Source of the DNA: Tetrapyrgos nigripes
Lineage: Eukaryota; Basidiomycota; Agaricomycetes; Agaricales; Campanellaceae
DNA: 64,000 bases
Direction: 5' to 3'
Assembly (NCBI GenBank): GCA_013368315.1
Contig: JAACJM010000018.1
Span: 620,001 to 684,000 of the forward strand
Part shown: positions 1-12,100 of the stretch, in pieces
How positions within the stretch are numbered: the first letter of the stretch is position 1
Layout of the letters: the number at the start of each line of letters is the position of its first letter
The notes under the pieces: generated by a model
What the model saw: the letters and a program-made list of their open reading frames with translations, nothing else
What the model was told of the DNA's origin: nothing
The model's database searches: none
Made by a program: the position numbers and the translations under genes

Positions 1-94
1 TGAGGATCCTCACAGGATACATTGATTGATGCGCTTTACGGCCGGGACCCACTTTCTTTCACCTTCACTGATCTTCACATAGTTTCAGACTTAC

Positions 95-1388
95 AGCTTG
101 GCGCGATCACCTGTCCAGGCCAACTTCGAGGTGGTTTCCACTTATCCTTCACTTCGATACGTCCACTGCACATTGCGCAAACTCATGGACAAATATTTCA
201 ATTTTGAGCAAGCAAGTAAGTCCTATCTTCGACATTTTTTATATATGCCCCTCAAGTTCCCCATTTTATGGCCAGGAGCTCTCCTCAACAATCTTCAGGC
301 AGAACGAAATAATCTAGACCTTAAACAATCCAGGTCATTGACCGTTGACTCCGTATGTTCTTATATCACGCTCTTACCAAGACTTTGAACCTGATGTTTA
401 ATAATTTTTATTGCTGTTCGCAGAACGGTGATGTACAAGTTCGCAGATATACAGAACCACATTCCTATCGTGTAACGAACCCAGTAGTTGTCGCGAATGA
501 GAGTGGCCCATATGAAGAAACAATCTTCTGACTCCAAGGAGTTATCTATGAACAAGAACTACCTCCTGTTAGCTTGGTCAGGTACGCAATTCTGAATGTT
601 CAGTGTTGCCTTTGTTGTCTCATAAAATTATCCAAGCGGAGCCTATGCACGTAAACAAGCCCCCTACCTCTGACAACATATTGGCATCCTAGGCTTGGGT
701 CTCCCATACATGACTGCTTCTATTGATAAACTCCATCTCCTTTTTTCGAAATTCCAGCATGCTCTGACTGGCCACACTCTCAACCCCTGGATACCAGACA
801 CCTCGTTCGGCTCTGGCCATGTTGGAGTTACTGCTAGTTGCCGATATTTTGCAGTTGGCTCAAATGCCTTGGGGAAGCAAAATGTGCCATTCCGAGATGG
901 TGTTGATCCCGACGGAGTACTTCAGTCTTTGCTCAAGGATGGCGTGGCTCACACAGAAGAAAATGATGTGCTTTACATGAAGGCTTCAAAGCCTGGGAAG
1001 AAGTGGCGGTAAGTCCAGCGTTCTTTCTAAAAGTCTTCCCCCAATATGACGGCGCGTACCTAGCTATACAGACGTTCAACCGGGCGCTTTTACCGTTGGT
1101 GATATCGTCGAGATACAGTTCATTGTGATTGCAGTTCGACAACACAATGATGCATATAAGATGCTCATGATTCTAAAGTCCATTGTTTTGTTGAATGACA
1201 CTGTTTCCACTGTGCATATCTCTACTTGTCATCAATATTTATCCTCATTATCAGTTCTGTAGGCTGCAACAATTGCAAGAAACACTGCAATTTCTTCCCA
1301 AGCATCAACCACCACCACCACTGGTCTTCTGAAAAGGCTGAGATATGAAGACAGTTCCGACGACGATGATATTGTTGAAGAGCAGTGA
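95..1388 (+). pseudogene. Remnant of a multi-exon fungal hypothetical protein gene
   Basis: Coding-like blocks can be joined with GT-AG introns: about 95-215, about 423-582, about 690-1011, 1064 to about 1207, and 1263-1388. The last blocks read through a hydrophobic stretch with VGDIVEIQ followed by KMLMILKSIVLLN, then a Thr-rich linker and an acidic tail ending in EEQ at TGA 1386-1388. This C-terminal arrangement (a VGDIVE-type strand, a MILKSI-type strand, an acidic tail) is familiar from repeated hypothetical proteins of mushroom genomes; I know no function. The 423-582 block has an in-frame TGA at 529-531, so I call it a pseudogene. The 5' end probably lies before the window. Exon limits are by eye. 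Confidence 0.5.
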
Positions 1389-2684
1389 GTACGGAGGGGA
1401 ATCGCTAATCTTAGACTGAATCATGACAAACACTAACCAACGTCTTACTTCGCCTTTCTTACCTCAGTATTTGAAGAATCCATAGCAACACACGGAGTAG
1501 AACTGATGTAGCTTCAAGTAGTACATAGATGATCTTTAATTATGAATGTAAATCCTTTTAAGCTGACCTGTGACTCCGACTAGGGCACTCAGCGTATCGG
1601 ATGCGGATCAGATGCTCTCCGTTCAGATGAGAGACTCAGAAGTCCCAATCCGCATCAGCAGATGGGTATCCGAGCCACTCTGAGCCACTGTCTAAAGCTT
1701 CGCATGTGTGCCTGAGAACAATGATGTGTCACTGAAGCTTGGAAGCCTCAAGTAATTTTGATGCCGATTGACTACGCATTTCTGTCCCAAAAGGAACATG
1801 ATGCAGGCTGGAACCAATGGACGTAAGTTTCACGCGTTCCTCTCTGCTTACTCTACTTTGGTTCTGGGCCAGAAGTTATAACATCCGTTGGTTCTAGTAT
1901 GCATCAAGTTCTTTTTTGGGACAAAAAAAGTTACAGTTATTCTGGTACCGAGACTAGAATCTGCCAAGCTCAATGGACTGTATATGTGAGGGACATGCGA
2001 GCCACTATTTCTCTACAAATGGACCAGATAATTCTATGACAATCAATTTTTTTTACAACATCCGTTGGTTCTAGTGGGCATCAAGCTCCTTTTTGGAACG
2101 AAAAATGTAGAGTTTTTCTGGTACCGAGACTAGAATTGCCAAGACCAGCTAATAGTTTACACTTGTAAAAGTCCAAATGCTGCACCCTTGAATATTCACT
2201 TTCTGACTTTCCAAATCTACTGACCACACTACTGGCAAGGCATTGAAAATTATAAACGATCTGTGAACTACTCTCGCTGCATTGTTGACCCTTTTGTCGA
2301 CCCTATTTTCATTTCCATCATCTTCAATTACACTGCAGCTAGCTTCCTTTTTCTCCGCTTGGACTTCGGAGCCTTCTGTATGATTTTCCTTTGACGAATC
2401 AGCAATCAAATTCCGATTTGTGTCAAGTGCGTCCATATTAATAGGGTCAACATTGTCAGGGTCCCTCAATTTTTTGGTATCCTTGCCAAAACTTCAACTC
2501 CGTGACTGCTGAATTGTGCTTCCAAGGAATGGAGACAGTATTGACATTTGTACTTGGGAACTTCTCTGTCATTTGTTCTAAGTTTTTCCGGACAGTATCG
2601 TGCGACTTGTTCCAAATTTTCAGTCTCTGTTCATCTATAAACACCTTCACTGTCATCGACTGGTCCAGAATTGCCCTCTCCTCT
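1389..2684. other. Intergenic stretch with repeat remnants
   Basis: No convincing gene. Around 1580-1690 there is a short GC-richer patch beginning TAGGGCACTCAG with several ATCCG/CGGAT motifs, resembling the ends of the hAT-like elements at 25193 and 36254 but without a matching right end. A direct repeat pair (1881-1968, 2058-2143) follows. Two short minus-strand open frames between 2149 and 2896 overlap each other and the following plus-strand gene; I could not support them as a gene. Confidence 0.5.
1881..2143. repeat. Direct repeat pair, about 87 bp each
   Basis: Copy 1 (1881-1968) and copy 2 (2058-2143) both begin ACATCCGTTGGTTCTAGT and end with TCTGGTACCGAGACTAGAA followed by GCCAAG. 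They are in the same orientation, 177 bp apart, and differ by scattered substitutions and small indels. They could be two copies of a short interspersed element or a local duplication. No coding content. Confidence 0.75.
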
Positions 2685-5600
2685 ATGACCAAGAAACCCA
2701 ATCCCGATGATTTTGGTCTGACTGATTCTGAGGATGACATCTCTCCTATCGAAGATTTCAATGAAAAACTCGACTCCAAATTACCCAGGCGTTCTAGTCG
2801 AAAGTAAGTCTTCCATCTTATATTTACCATTATTCTGTTTTGTTCACTATATCTGTTGAAGGCGTCGACAACCAGCCAGGCCCGATGCACCAGCAATGCC
2901 AGTTACACCAAGAAGACCACCCAAATCAACTCGTCTTGTAGTTCCACCAGCTCCAAAGCGTCCACGAAAAAGGTCATTGTCAATATTTATTAGATTCTCA
3001 CAGCTACTGATCCACTCCTTCAGCAAAAACACAGTTCCTTACCCCGAGATGGGCCCGTATAATGTCTCTTCTTTCCAAAAGCCACGCCGCTGCTTACTCG
3101 AGAAATTTCTAATGTAGGCCTTTTACACAACCTTTCCCTGACACTGCATCATCGTAGGTTTTTACACCTATCGAGTTACTCATTGACGGTCCTTATGGTT
3201 AACAAATATCTTTCTTAGATTGGCACGGACAGTCACCAATGATGCGCCGTACGCCATACGCCTTTCACTATGCTCAGCTACTAACGGCCTACATATTTTC
3301 AGTCTCAATTATACGTATCCAAGTTTAGCCCCTCCATTTACCTCTGGGATCCCCGCCTCTTCAGCAAATTTTAGCCACTTGTGAGTGTGAATCATCATCT
3401 CATCACTACGCTTGCTCCGTGCTAATATCCTCTTCTCTGGGTGTTTAGTAATGTTCCTCCTTTGTAAGAACCATACCAAGATGCATATACTCTGCTCATA
3501 TATATCTGGAATCATCAGTTCTCCAATCCAGTATTACAAGTTGAACGACAATGCCGCCCCTGCTGCTCCCCAAAACTTGGTCGCAAAAGATGCTGCTAGG
3601 CAATCGGATCTCTATGTGTTGTCATCTATGTGAGTTACTTGTGATTTGTTGTGAATGCTTCTCGTTGCCTTCCTCTCATGATCATAACATAGTGTGGACG
3701 AAATCTGGCGTCCAGACACCAGAATATTTGCTTTGTATGTGATTCACTATCTTTACCACTGTCAGTATCTCATTTCATGTTACTTTCTTTTACAGCCGCA
3801 GACTATATGCATTGTAAGTCGCTCGTATCGTCTTCATCATGTCATCTTCACATGAGACTTTGACAATCTCCAGTATCAATGAGATTGTATCAGATTTTTC
3901 GAACGGGCCACCACTGTAAGCGATTCCTCAGCTCTTCAAATTTCAAATTACTCAAACATCGGCCTCAAACATCTACCATATACAGGGAAGTTGTGGAAAG
4001 CTCACTAACAGAGAAGCTTATCGCTTCGTTCATTCATGAACTGTAAGTTGCTATGCTACACTCTCCCCAATGGATTTTATAAACCCCTTCCAGGTTCACC
4101 ACGGATCACGATCCAGAACTGCTGTGGGACTCTGCCAAGCTTTTTCTGACTCGAAACCAATGGGAAGACATGGTGGTGTATGTATTGTCTTTTTCAACTT
4201 TCGTCACTTGATCTCATATACTCAGAACCAGCCGCCGTGCGAAGGAGTTCAGGAATCGGACAGAAGATCCTTCTCTGCCACTCACACTCCAAACGCCACC
4301 CAGGCAAGTTTCATACTGATATAACTATTACTGGTTGATTGCTAAGAGCGTGATGGTAGCACCGCCCCCATCAACAAAGTAATCTTACCTGCTACGCCAG
4401 AAACTCCTTCGCCATCAAGGCCACTCCTAGCTGCTCCTACAATAAAATTTCCTTCTCCTCCGAGCCCACCAATGCCCACGCCAAAGATTTCATTTGCCGA
4501 CAGATTGGCCCAGCACAATATCCAGCCCGTACTCAGAAATTCTTATTTATCTGCTCCTGTGTAAGTTGGCATCACTTACCTGTTCATGGTCGAGCATTTA
4601 TTTTGTTGAGAATTTGTAGCGCGCTAGCAGCTAAATGTCAGGTTACTGATGTTCGCCTTCAAGACCAGTTTTTGGTACAGGAAGGCATTTGCTACGATGC
4701 TCTGCCACCTTTGATGTTTGTGATTCATTTCTTTCCACAGTTTGTCGTTACTGACGTACACTGTTGTAGAGCTGGGAAACTAGTATCATGGAGTAACTCT
4801 GCTCTTCGGAAGGGAAACGTCAAATTTTCAGAATGGGGTATCAATTTGCCTCAGTCTGACTTTCTGTGAGTATTCAATAGTTTTCTGATACCACCACCAA
4901 CTAATATTCCTGGGCCCTGAGCTTCCTTATTTCCTTTTTCAAGTTTGTGCAGAGTGGACCCTTTGTCAATCTAGCTCACATCAACCCACAAGAGCTTGCC
5001 GCCTTTTCTGGAAGTTCCAGCAAGTTTACCAGAAACATTCTCTACATACGAAACCCTCCACAGCTTGCAATCGCGATCTTTCCTGTCTTTGTCGAAGCGT
5101 CATATCTCGTCAACTTTGCTTGCACTCAAGCTGAACAGCCTAAGCGATATCATAAGGTAGACGGCATCCTTCATTCTCAGGATGCGGACCGAATCATTGC
5201 CATCATCAACATGCTTCTCGCAGAAGGAGGTACGGAAATGTCAGCTGACATTGTTGCTGATATTTTATCATTTTCGACATGGTTTGAGAGCAGCTATGCT
5301 ATGCCATCAGGTCCCACAAGTATGTCTACGTTACTGGCATTGATTTTATTTCCGTAAAATAACTTCATCTTTCACCCAGCGTCTTCGCCGAACACTGAAC
5401 GTGTCTATTCGGCAGCCACAACGAGTTCATCATCTATGCCGATGGGAGCGAATGCCCACTCACTCCCTTATGATGCTTCAGGTTTGTGCTTTGTATAGCT
5501 ACAGTGCTTGCATATTGCTCACTTACCTTCCTTCAGTCATCGTCTATGATGCTACTCATGCAGCTGGCACCTTCAATGTCAATCAGGATCTCTCGGCAAT

Positions 5601-6283
5601 CAATACCATTCTGCCACGCTGGACTGGTGAGATTCCTAAAGGCTCGCTTGCAGTTATAGCTTCTACTGTTAGCTCTGCTACAAACAACCGCCCTTTCCCC
5701 CTACTGAAAGCAAACTTCAATATTCGCTTTGTCATTCTTCTAGGAACCCCTACGAGCACTACCTGATTCGTGATGATGTTTATCTACCTTCTACCTACAA
5801 TCTTTCTGAGCAGTTGTATAAGTATTCACTTATCGTGCTCAACCATGATAAGTAGTTCAATGTTGCAATTGTAGATAGGTCTAGTAAAATGGGTATTCAT
5901 GATTTACCTGCATATGTCAGATCTCTGAATATTTGAGAGTACATTCACGAGTGAGGGTAAGTGAGCTGTCATGCGAACGCTGCGTGGCTTTTCAAGATCC
6001 TCCGTCGCCATCTCAGACCTGGCTCACAGCCTCTACTACCATCAAACGAGTCAAGATGTTTGTTACTCTCTCTGAGACCTCTTTTTTGCCCTCCCCTCCA
6101 CCCTTCTACATTAAATCCAAGAAGTTTTCTCCTACTCCGACATTGTCTGCAGGTAATGGGCTCTGTCTTTGCTCGTGAAAAAGGTATCAACCATTTGGTG
6201 ATGAAGAGGATGAGTTTGTCGGTGAATCTCCTGGTCCCAACAATGATTTGAGTGGAAGCGACGCCAAAACGTGTTGGTGGTGA
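2685..6283 (+). CDS. Uncharacterised multi-exon fungal protein
   Basis: I do not recognise this gene. A likely start is ATG 2685, opening an acidic Ser-rich N-terminus (MTKKPNPDDFGL) that ends in basic RRSSRK just before a GTAAGT donor. Many short coding-like blocks separated by 50-60 bp GT-AG introns follow. The best supported ones are about 3900-4300 (helical, charged), 4350-4560 (Pro-rich linker), 4620-4860, and 4945-5320, which is the longest and looks folded (NLAHINPQELAAFSG, QAEQPKRYHKVDGILHSQ). A further block spans about 5540-5770. The last exon about 6182-6283 is acidic (FGDEEDEFVGESPG) and ends at TGA 6281-6283. Neither the exon chain nor the reading frame through 3000-3800 could be settled by eye; frames may be broken. 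It could be one gene or the remains of one. Confidence 0.4.
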
Positions 6284-6761
6284 GAACGTCCAGGGGCAAA
6301 AGTTGGAGCATCAACAGATGTTGGAGAACAGGGTATACAGTCTACCAACTGTCTCATCTCCCTTTTAGACACCAGGACTGTCGGAATGGCCCGTGAATCT
6401 AGAACACAGCACGCAGATACGGCGCCATATGGCCGCCGTATTACGCCATTGCTCTGGTAATACACTGTACTTACCGGAATTTGCCTGCCATTGTAATGAG
6501 TCATCAAATCAATTGCCACGTCTCTTCGACTCGTACCACATTGTACCCTACTGTGCCCTTACCACGTCTCAAAACCATGCTCCTCACTATGTTTTTCTAC
6601 CTATTTTGCCCTGTACTTCTCACTTTCTTGCATGGGTTTCAGCGTGCAAGTCCTCAGCAAGTCTATGTACCATCAATTCTTACTGAACCACCTGCATCAA
6701 ACCTAGGCAATCTGAAAGGAGAGGTTCGTCATTGATCCTTACAGTATAGTTTCTCATACCA
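6284..6761. other. Non-coding gap before the Helitron
   Basis: No gene supported. It holds an imperfect palindrome at about 6418-6440 (TACGGCGCCATATGGCCGCC) and a pyrimidine-rich stretch. The left end of the Helitron should lie here or just downstream, but Helitrons lack inverted ends and I could not fix the 5'-TC terminus. Confidence 0.35.
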
Positions 6762-9153
6762 ATGGTATTACAGGTTGCAGTGAATCTCACTTTGCTCTCT
6801 CAAATGGAAATTGATTTTGCACCGGAAATTGATTTAACCTTGGAAATTGATTTGATTCCAGAAATTGATTTTACTCCCGAAGTTATTTTGCATTTATATA
6901 AACCACCAGATGCCGAATTTATGTGTTATGGCAGTACGCTGAGTTGCCAAAATGTTTATCCTAATCCAAATGCTACTTTCAATTTCAACAACAATGCTTT
7001 CACGGCGTCATATAAGAATCAGAATTCACAGTATTATTATGTCAGAGACAGGTTTGATTACAGATTTACCCTTGAGTATGACCTTCTGCATTGTATTCAC
7101 AACTTGAAGCTTGAAACGATCCTGGTGTTCCTATCAATTATCAGATTTTTTTTACGCAGACATAATTATCAGAATTTATGCAAGGGACTTGGCTACAGGG
7201 TAAATCCTTGGTTACTTTCTGAGAGAGTATATATGGCTAAACTAATAGGTGGAGGGAAGCTCAAACCAATAACTTATGAATTGCTTCAACCTCATATCAC
7301 TTTCATACAGTTGGAAGAGAGAGTTAACCTGTCAGATCAGTCTGAATTTGAGCTAGCTGATGTAGTTCCCCAGTCAATTAAAGCTCCTCAATATGCAAAC
7401 TATGTCCTGTGTGATAGTATTCCGCTCCATCTCATTGTCACACAGTTACCAAAGAACAAACTACGCATGCTGGTGGAGAAGCATAAAATTACATTACCAA
7501 AGAAATCTGTTATTGAGACTATTAGACAGATCCTTTCAACTCACACATGTGAAGATTCATGTAAAGCTTACCACTATATCTTTGTCCCTAAACCAAAAAT
7601 ACACAGGAAGATTCAGTAAATTCCTACTACAAAAAAATCTGCTCAACAACAGTTGCATAATATAACTGAGAATACTCTCCATAATGAAGAAAGCCCATCT
7701 TTTCCTCCAAAGCCACCAACTTTCAAGTTACGACATGAAATACTTAATGGTATTGCTGAGTACTGTTCACCTAAAAATTTTGAAGAAGTTGGATGTGCTA
7801 TATGTGGTCAGTTGAACCTGCTATCTCAAGCCCATCTTTTCCTCCAAAGCCACCAACTTTCAAGTTACGACATGAAATACTTAATGGTATTGCTGAGTAC
7901 TGTTCACCTAAAAATTTTGAAGAAGTTGGATGTGCTATATGTGGTCAGTTGAACCTGCTATCTCAAGCCAAAATACTGATGGAATCACAATTTGATAGGG
8001 ACTTACTGGTCCGCCCCTATGTGACAAGAAAAGAACGGAAACATAGCAATGATGCAGTGGAAAGTTTGACTGAGCCAATATTAGCATTAGGATGTGAATT
8101 TATCTGTGGGGAATGTGACTCTTCTCTCAAAAAGAATCATGTTCCAATCAAAGCTCTTGCAAATGGTCAGTGGATTGGAGAAGTTCAAGATTTGACTTAT
8201 GCTGAGTCACTTCTTATAGCAAGAATAAGACACAACCGATGTGTAGTGCGAGTCAAATCTGGAAGAGGAAAACTCATAGCAAATGCAGTTATGTTTGCAA
8301 ATCCTACCGCAACAATTCATCCGGTACTACCACCATCAAGAAGGGAGCTAAGTGAAGTTCTTGCATTTGTGTTTATGGGACCTGCAAAACCTACAAAAAC
8401 TGAATTACAGACAATTCCTTTATTAGTTAGAAGAAATAAAGTTGCTGATGCACTGACATGGCTAAAATTAAATCATAAAGACTATAAGGCTTTGAACATT
8501 TCAAGTGAAAATTTGGCAACCTACCCAGAGTATGGAATACCTATTGAAATTCAATATGAGAAATCAGAAACTGAAGAACTTGTCAAAGATCCATTAACAA
8601 TGAGTGTTCATGACACAGATGAAATGGAAGGCACAGATTCAGGTCCTTGCCCATTTGTTGTTCATGGTCTTAGTGGCAAAGAGTACACAGATGCTGATGT
8701 AAATAAACTGAAGGCATTTGCACTCTACCATTTACATACTGGAGGAAAGACATTAGGAATCAGATCTGATCCTACACCACAGAGCATATATAATAATCCA
8801 TCGTTATTTCCAAGCATGTTTCCATGGCTGTTTCCATATGGTTATGGTGGGTTTTCAAATGAGTATATTGAGGGTAGGCTTAGTGAAGAATCACAAATTC
8901 AGGCCAAGCTGCAATATTATGACAAGCGATTCAGAAAGATCTCTATTTTCCAATGATAGCTTTTAATATACGTCAAATCAAAAATTCATCTACTGGAAGC
9001 TTTCTTCTTACCAAAAGAAAAAACTTTAAGTCAGTTGTTGAAAGACTTATGTCTCTAGATTCTTTGGTTGTCAAGAATATTACACAGAGAATGATTGATG
9101 GTGAAAAAGTTATACCTTCTAATCCTGAGGAGACTAAATGTTCGGTATATTGA
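6762..9153 (+). pseudogene. Helitron Rep protein, disrupted N-terminal portion
   Basis: Frames 6762-7619, 7653-7952, 7793-8956 and 8953-9153 form the upstream part of the Helitron protein. The first starts with a repeated EID(F/L) motif (five copies in about 30 residues). One TAA at 7617-7619 separates the first two frames, which are otherwise in register. A perfect 137-bp tandem duplication at 7692-7969 then shifts the frame. Near 8935 the sequence passes from one frame into another after the DKRFRK motif, and near 9138 again into the 1729-residue frame. Both shifts fit a single-base loss when compared with what I know of fungal Helitron proteins (conserved PMIAFN and LTSKKNMRNEIWSLI blocks on either side). 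Contains a Cys pair (CAICGQ) and a MFPWLFPYG motif typical of Helitron N-terminal regions. Confidence 0.8.
7692..7969. repeat. 137-bp perfect tandem duplication inside the Helitron gene
   Basis: Copy 1 (7692-7828) and copy 2 (7829-7965, with shared AGCC to 7969) look identical on reading, starting AGCCCATCTTTTCCTCC. Because 137 is not a multiple of three, the second copy is read in a different frame and the upstream frame ends at 7952. Identity of the copies implies a recent event, after the element inserted or during its copying. Confidence 0.95.
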
Positions 9154-12100
9154 ATGACATTGACCATGTTAGCTCTCAAGTTCAGGGATCTTTAACTAGC
9201 AAAAAAAATATGCGCAATGAAATTTGGTCCTTGATTTCTTTTCTAGGCACTCCTGTTTGGTTTATTACACTGTCTCCTGCTGATTATCTTCATCCTATCT
9301 CTCTATATTTTGCTGATACAAAAACAACATTTATTCCAGAGCTAAGATCCTATAATGAGCGTTATAAATTAATTGCAGAGAATCCTGTGGCAGCCGCAAA
9401 ATTCTTCAACTTCATGGTCGAAATGTTTTTACTTCACATTTTAGGTGTCAAATCAGACCATATGGGTATATTTGGTGACACAGCTGCATACTATGGGACA
9501 GCTGAGCAACAAGGAAGGCTCACACTTCATCTGCATCTATTATTATGGATACGAGCAGCATTGACTCCTCAACAAATGCGAGACAGAATCATGAATAATG
9601 ATTCTGAGTTTCAGCAAGCACTAATTGATTACCTAGAAAGTGTACATAGAGGAGAGTTTCTAACAGGTACCCATACTGAAATCAAGGATAAGATTCCACA
9701 TGTAAGTACATCAAGCACAGGTATTCATGATATAGTCACTGAGCAGTCTTCTAAAGCATCAATGCACTATCAGGATCCGACACAGACATTACCAGATATG
9801 CCACCCGTGTATTGTGATTGTAGTACAGACAACAAAACAAATGTTATTCAGCCCTGTGCAGTGTGTATTGAATTGAAAAGCTGGTGGTCTAAATATGAGG
9901 AAACAGTTGATGATATCTTGCTTCGCTCTAATATACATACATGTAAGTCAATGTATAATGACGAGAATACTGTCAAGCCAGGTGACAATGCTAGCACTAT
10001 AGCTATAAAAAGAAGTGCATATAGGGGCTGTCAAAACAAAGAAGGTGAGTGCGTGAAACGATTTCCACGGGACACTTTCTCAGAGAGTCACTTTGACATC
10101 AAAGACGGTCATCTTAATCTTAAAAAGTTGGAACCAATGATGAATACCATTACCGCTGAACTGACATATGCTATCAGGGCAAATACTGATGTTACCAGTC
10201 TGATGTCAGGCACTTCTATCAAGGCAATTGTGGCATATGTTTCAGATTATATTACAAAGCAATCATTAAAAACTCACCAAATTTTTTCTTTATTGTCTGA
10301 TATTCTGGAAAGAAATGCTGAGATTCTCAACACTACAGAAGATCCTGAATATACTACACGAACACTTCTAATGCATTTGGTTAATAGCTTACAAACAAAA
10401 CTTGAAATAGGAAGTCCCCTTGCTTCACTGTATTTATTAGGCCTACCAGACCACTATGTCAGCCATTCATTCATTGACTTTTGGTGGCAGACATATGTTG
10501 CAGCTATTCAACTAGGTCTCGAAGCAGACTCTGTAAAAAACTGCACTTCGCAGGATGTGTTGAGCAAGGCACCATTGCAGTATACAGCATCACATCCAGA
10601 AGATTCACAAAATGCTGAAAAGGTAGTATTGAAAACAAACCGAAAAAAGATTTATGGAACCTCACAAGTTGATAACTACAGATTCAGACCTGAAGCATAT
10701 GGATCAATGAGTTTATATGAATGGATACAAACTGCACATGTCCAGAAATGTCCAAAACCAAGAAAAACTCATGTCTCTCATGATGTTGAGATGACAGGTA
10801 CATGTGCTACTTCTAAAAGGTATCATAAGTTCCAAAATGAACATCCTCAATACTCAACACATGAAGTCTATTGTGATAGCAGCAGACAGTACAAAATTGT
10901 TCCTAATTTCAAAGGTGGCTCCTTGCCCCGAAAGAATCAGGGAGATGAAGATTATTATTTTTTGACTATGCTATGTTTATTTAAGCCATGGAGAGATGGA
11001 AATGATCTGAAAATATCTGATAAAAATTGGTCAGAGAGCTTTGAGCAATTTGGATTTACACGGAGACAGAAAGAAATAATAAACAACTTCAATTTAAAGT
11101 ATGAGTGTTATGATGCTCGTGATGACTTTCATTTGCAACTCAAAAAAACAGGGTTTTCATTTGAATCATTTCCGAAATCATTGAATGCTATAATAAATGA
11201 TGCAGATCATGAGTCTGCAGAGCACTATGGAGAATATGAAGAAATGGATGAGTATGGAGACGTTGATATGCTAGGACCACAATATCTTAGACATTGTCAG
11301 CAGGGCAAAGATATGGAACACTGGCTTCAACAAATTGGATGGCTTGGCAAAGGTCCAGACACAATATCCTGTTACTTGCCACCAACAAATTTTCAGCCAA
11401 TTGAAAAGCGAAATGGCTCAGAATGGGATTCAATAATAAAAAAGTTAAAGCAGAAAATGAATGACGCACGACTTGCGCAAATCCCTTCACAATCCTCTGT
11501 ACCACCAAGCATACCACCTATGCTACCACCACAGCCACAAGCATCAACAGCTACCCTTCCACCTGCATACTTTATGAAAAAATATACTGCAGTTTTAACA
11601 GACTCTCAAGAAAAAATTGAATCAATTGTAAGAAAATTTACACTAAACAGCGATCAGCAAAGAGCATTCCGGATTATTGCTAATCATATCAGCACTCCTC
11701 AAGTAGAGCAGCTGAAAATGTATCTAGGAGGAATGGGTGGCACCGGAAAATCACAAGTAATTAAGGCATTGAAAGGCCTTTTTGAGGCGAGAGATGAGAA
11801 CTACAGATTTATCTGTTTAGCACCTACAGGAACTGCTGCTGCATTACTGAACGGTTCTACTTATCATTCTGTTTTAGGTATTCGAAATAATAATAACAAA
11901 GAAACTGGTTTCTTACATGAATCTTCATCCATTAAGCAAGTTCAGGAGAAAATGAGAGGAGTTGAATACATATTTTTAGACGAAATTTCAATGATTAACT
12001 GCCATGACATGTATCATATCAGTGCAAAACTGGCTGCAGCTAAGAATCGGCCAGAAAAACCTTTTGGAGGAGTAAATATAATACTTGCTGGTGACTTTGC

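Noticed and set aside
1580..1690. Complete hAT-like element starting TAGGGCACTCAG
   Set aside because: No inverted right end or 8-bp duplication could be found.
2149..2896. Minus-strand open frames of 106 and 146 residues overlapping by 14 bp
   Set aside because: Some helical-looking stretches, but they overlap the start of the plus-strand gene, end without context and match no family; kept out of the gene list.
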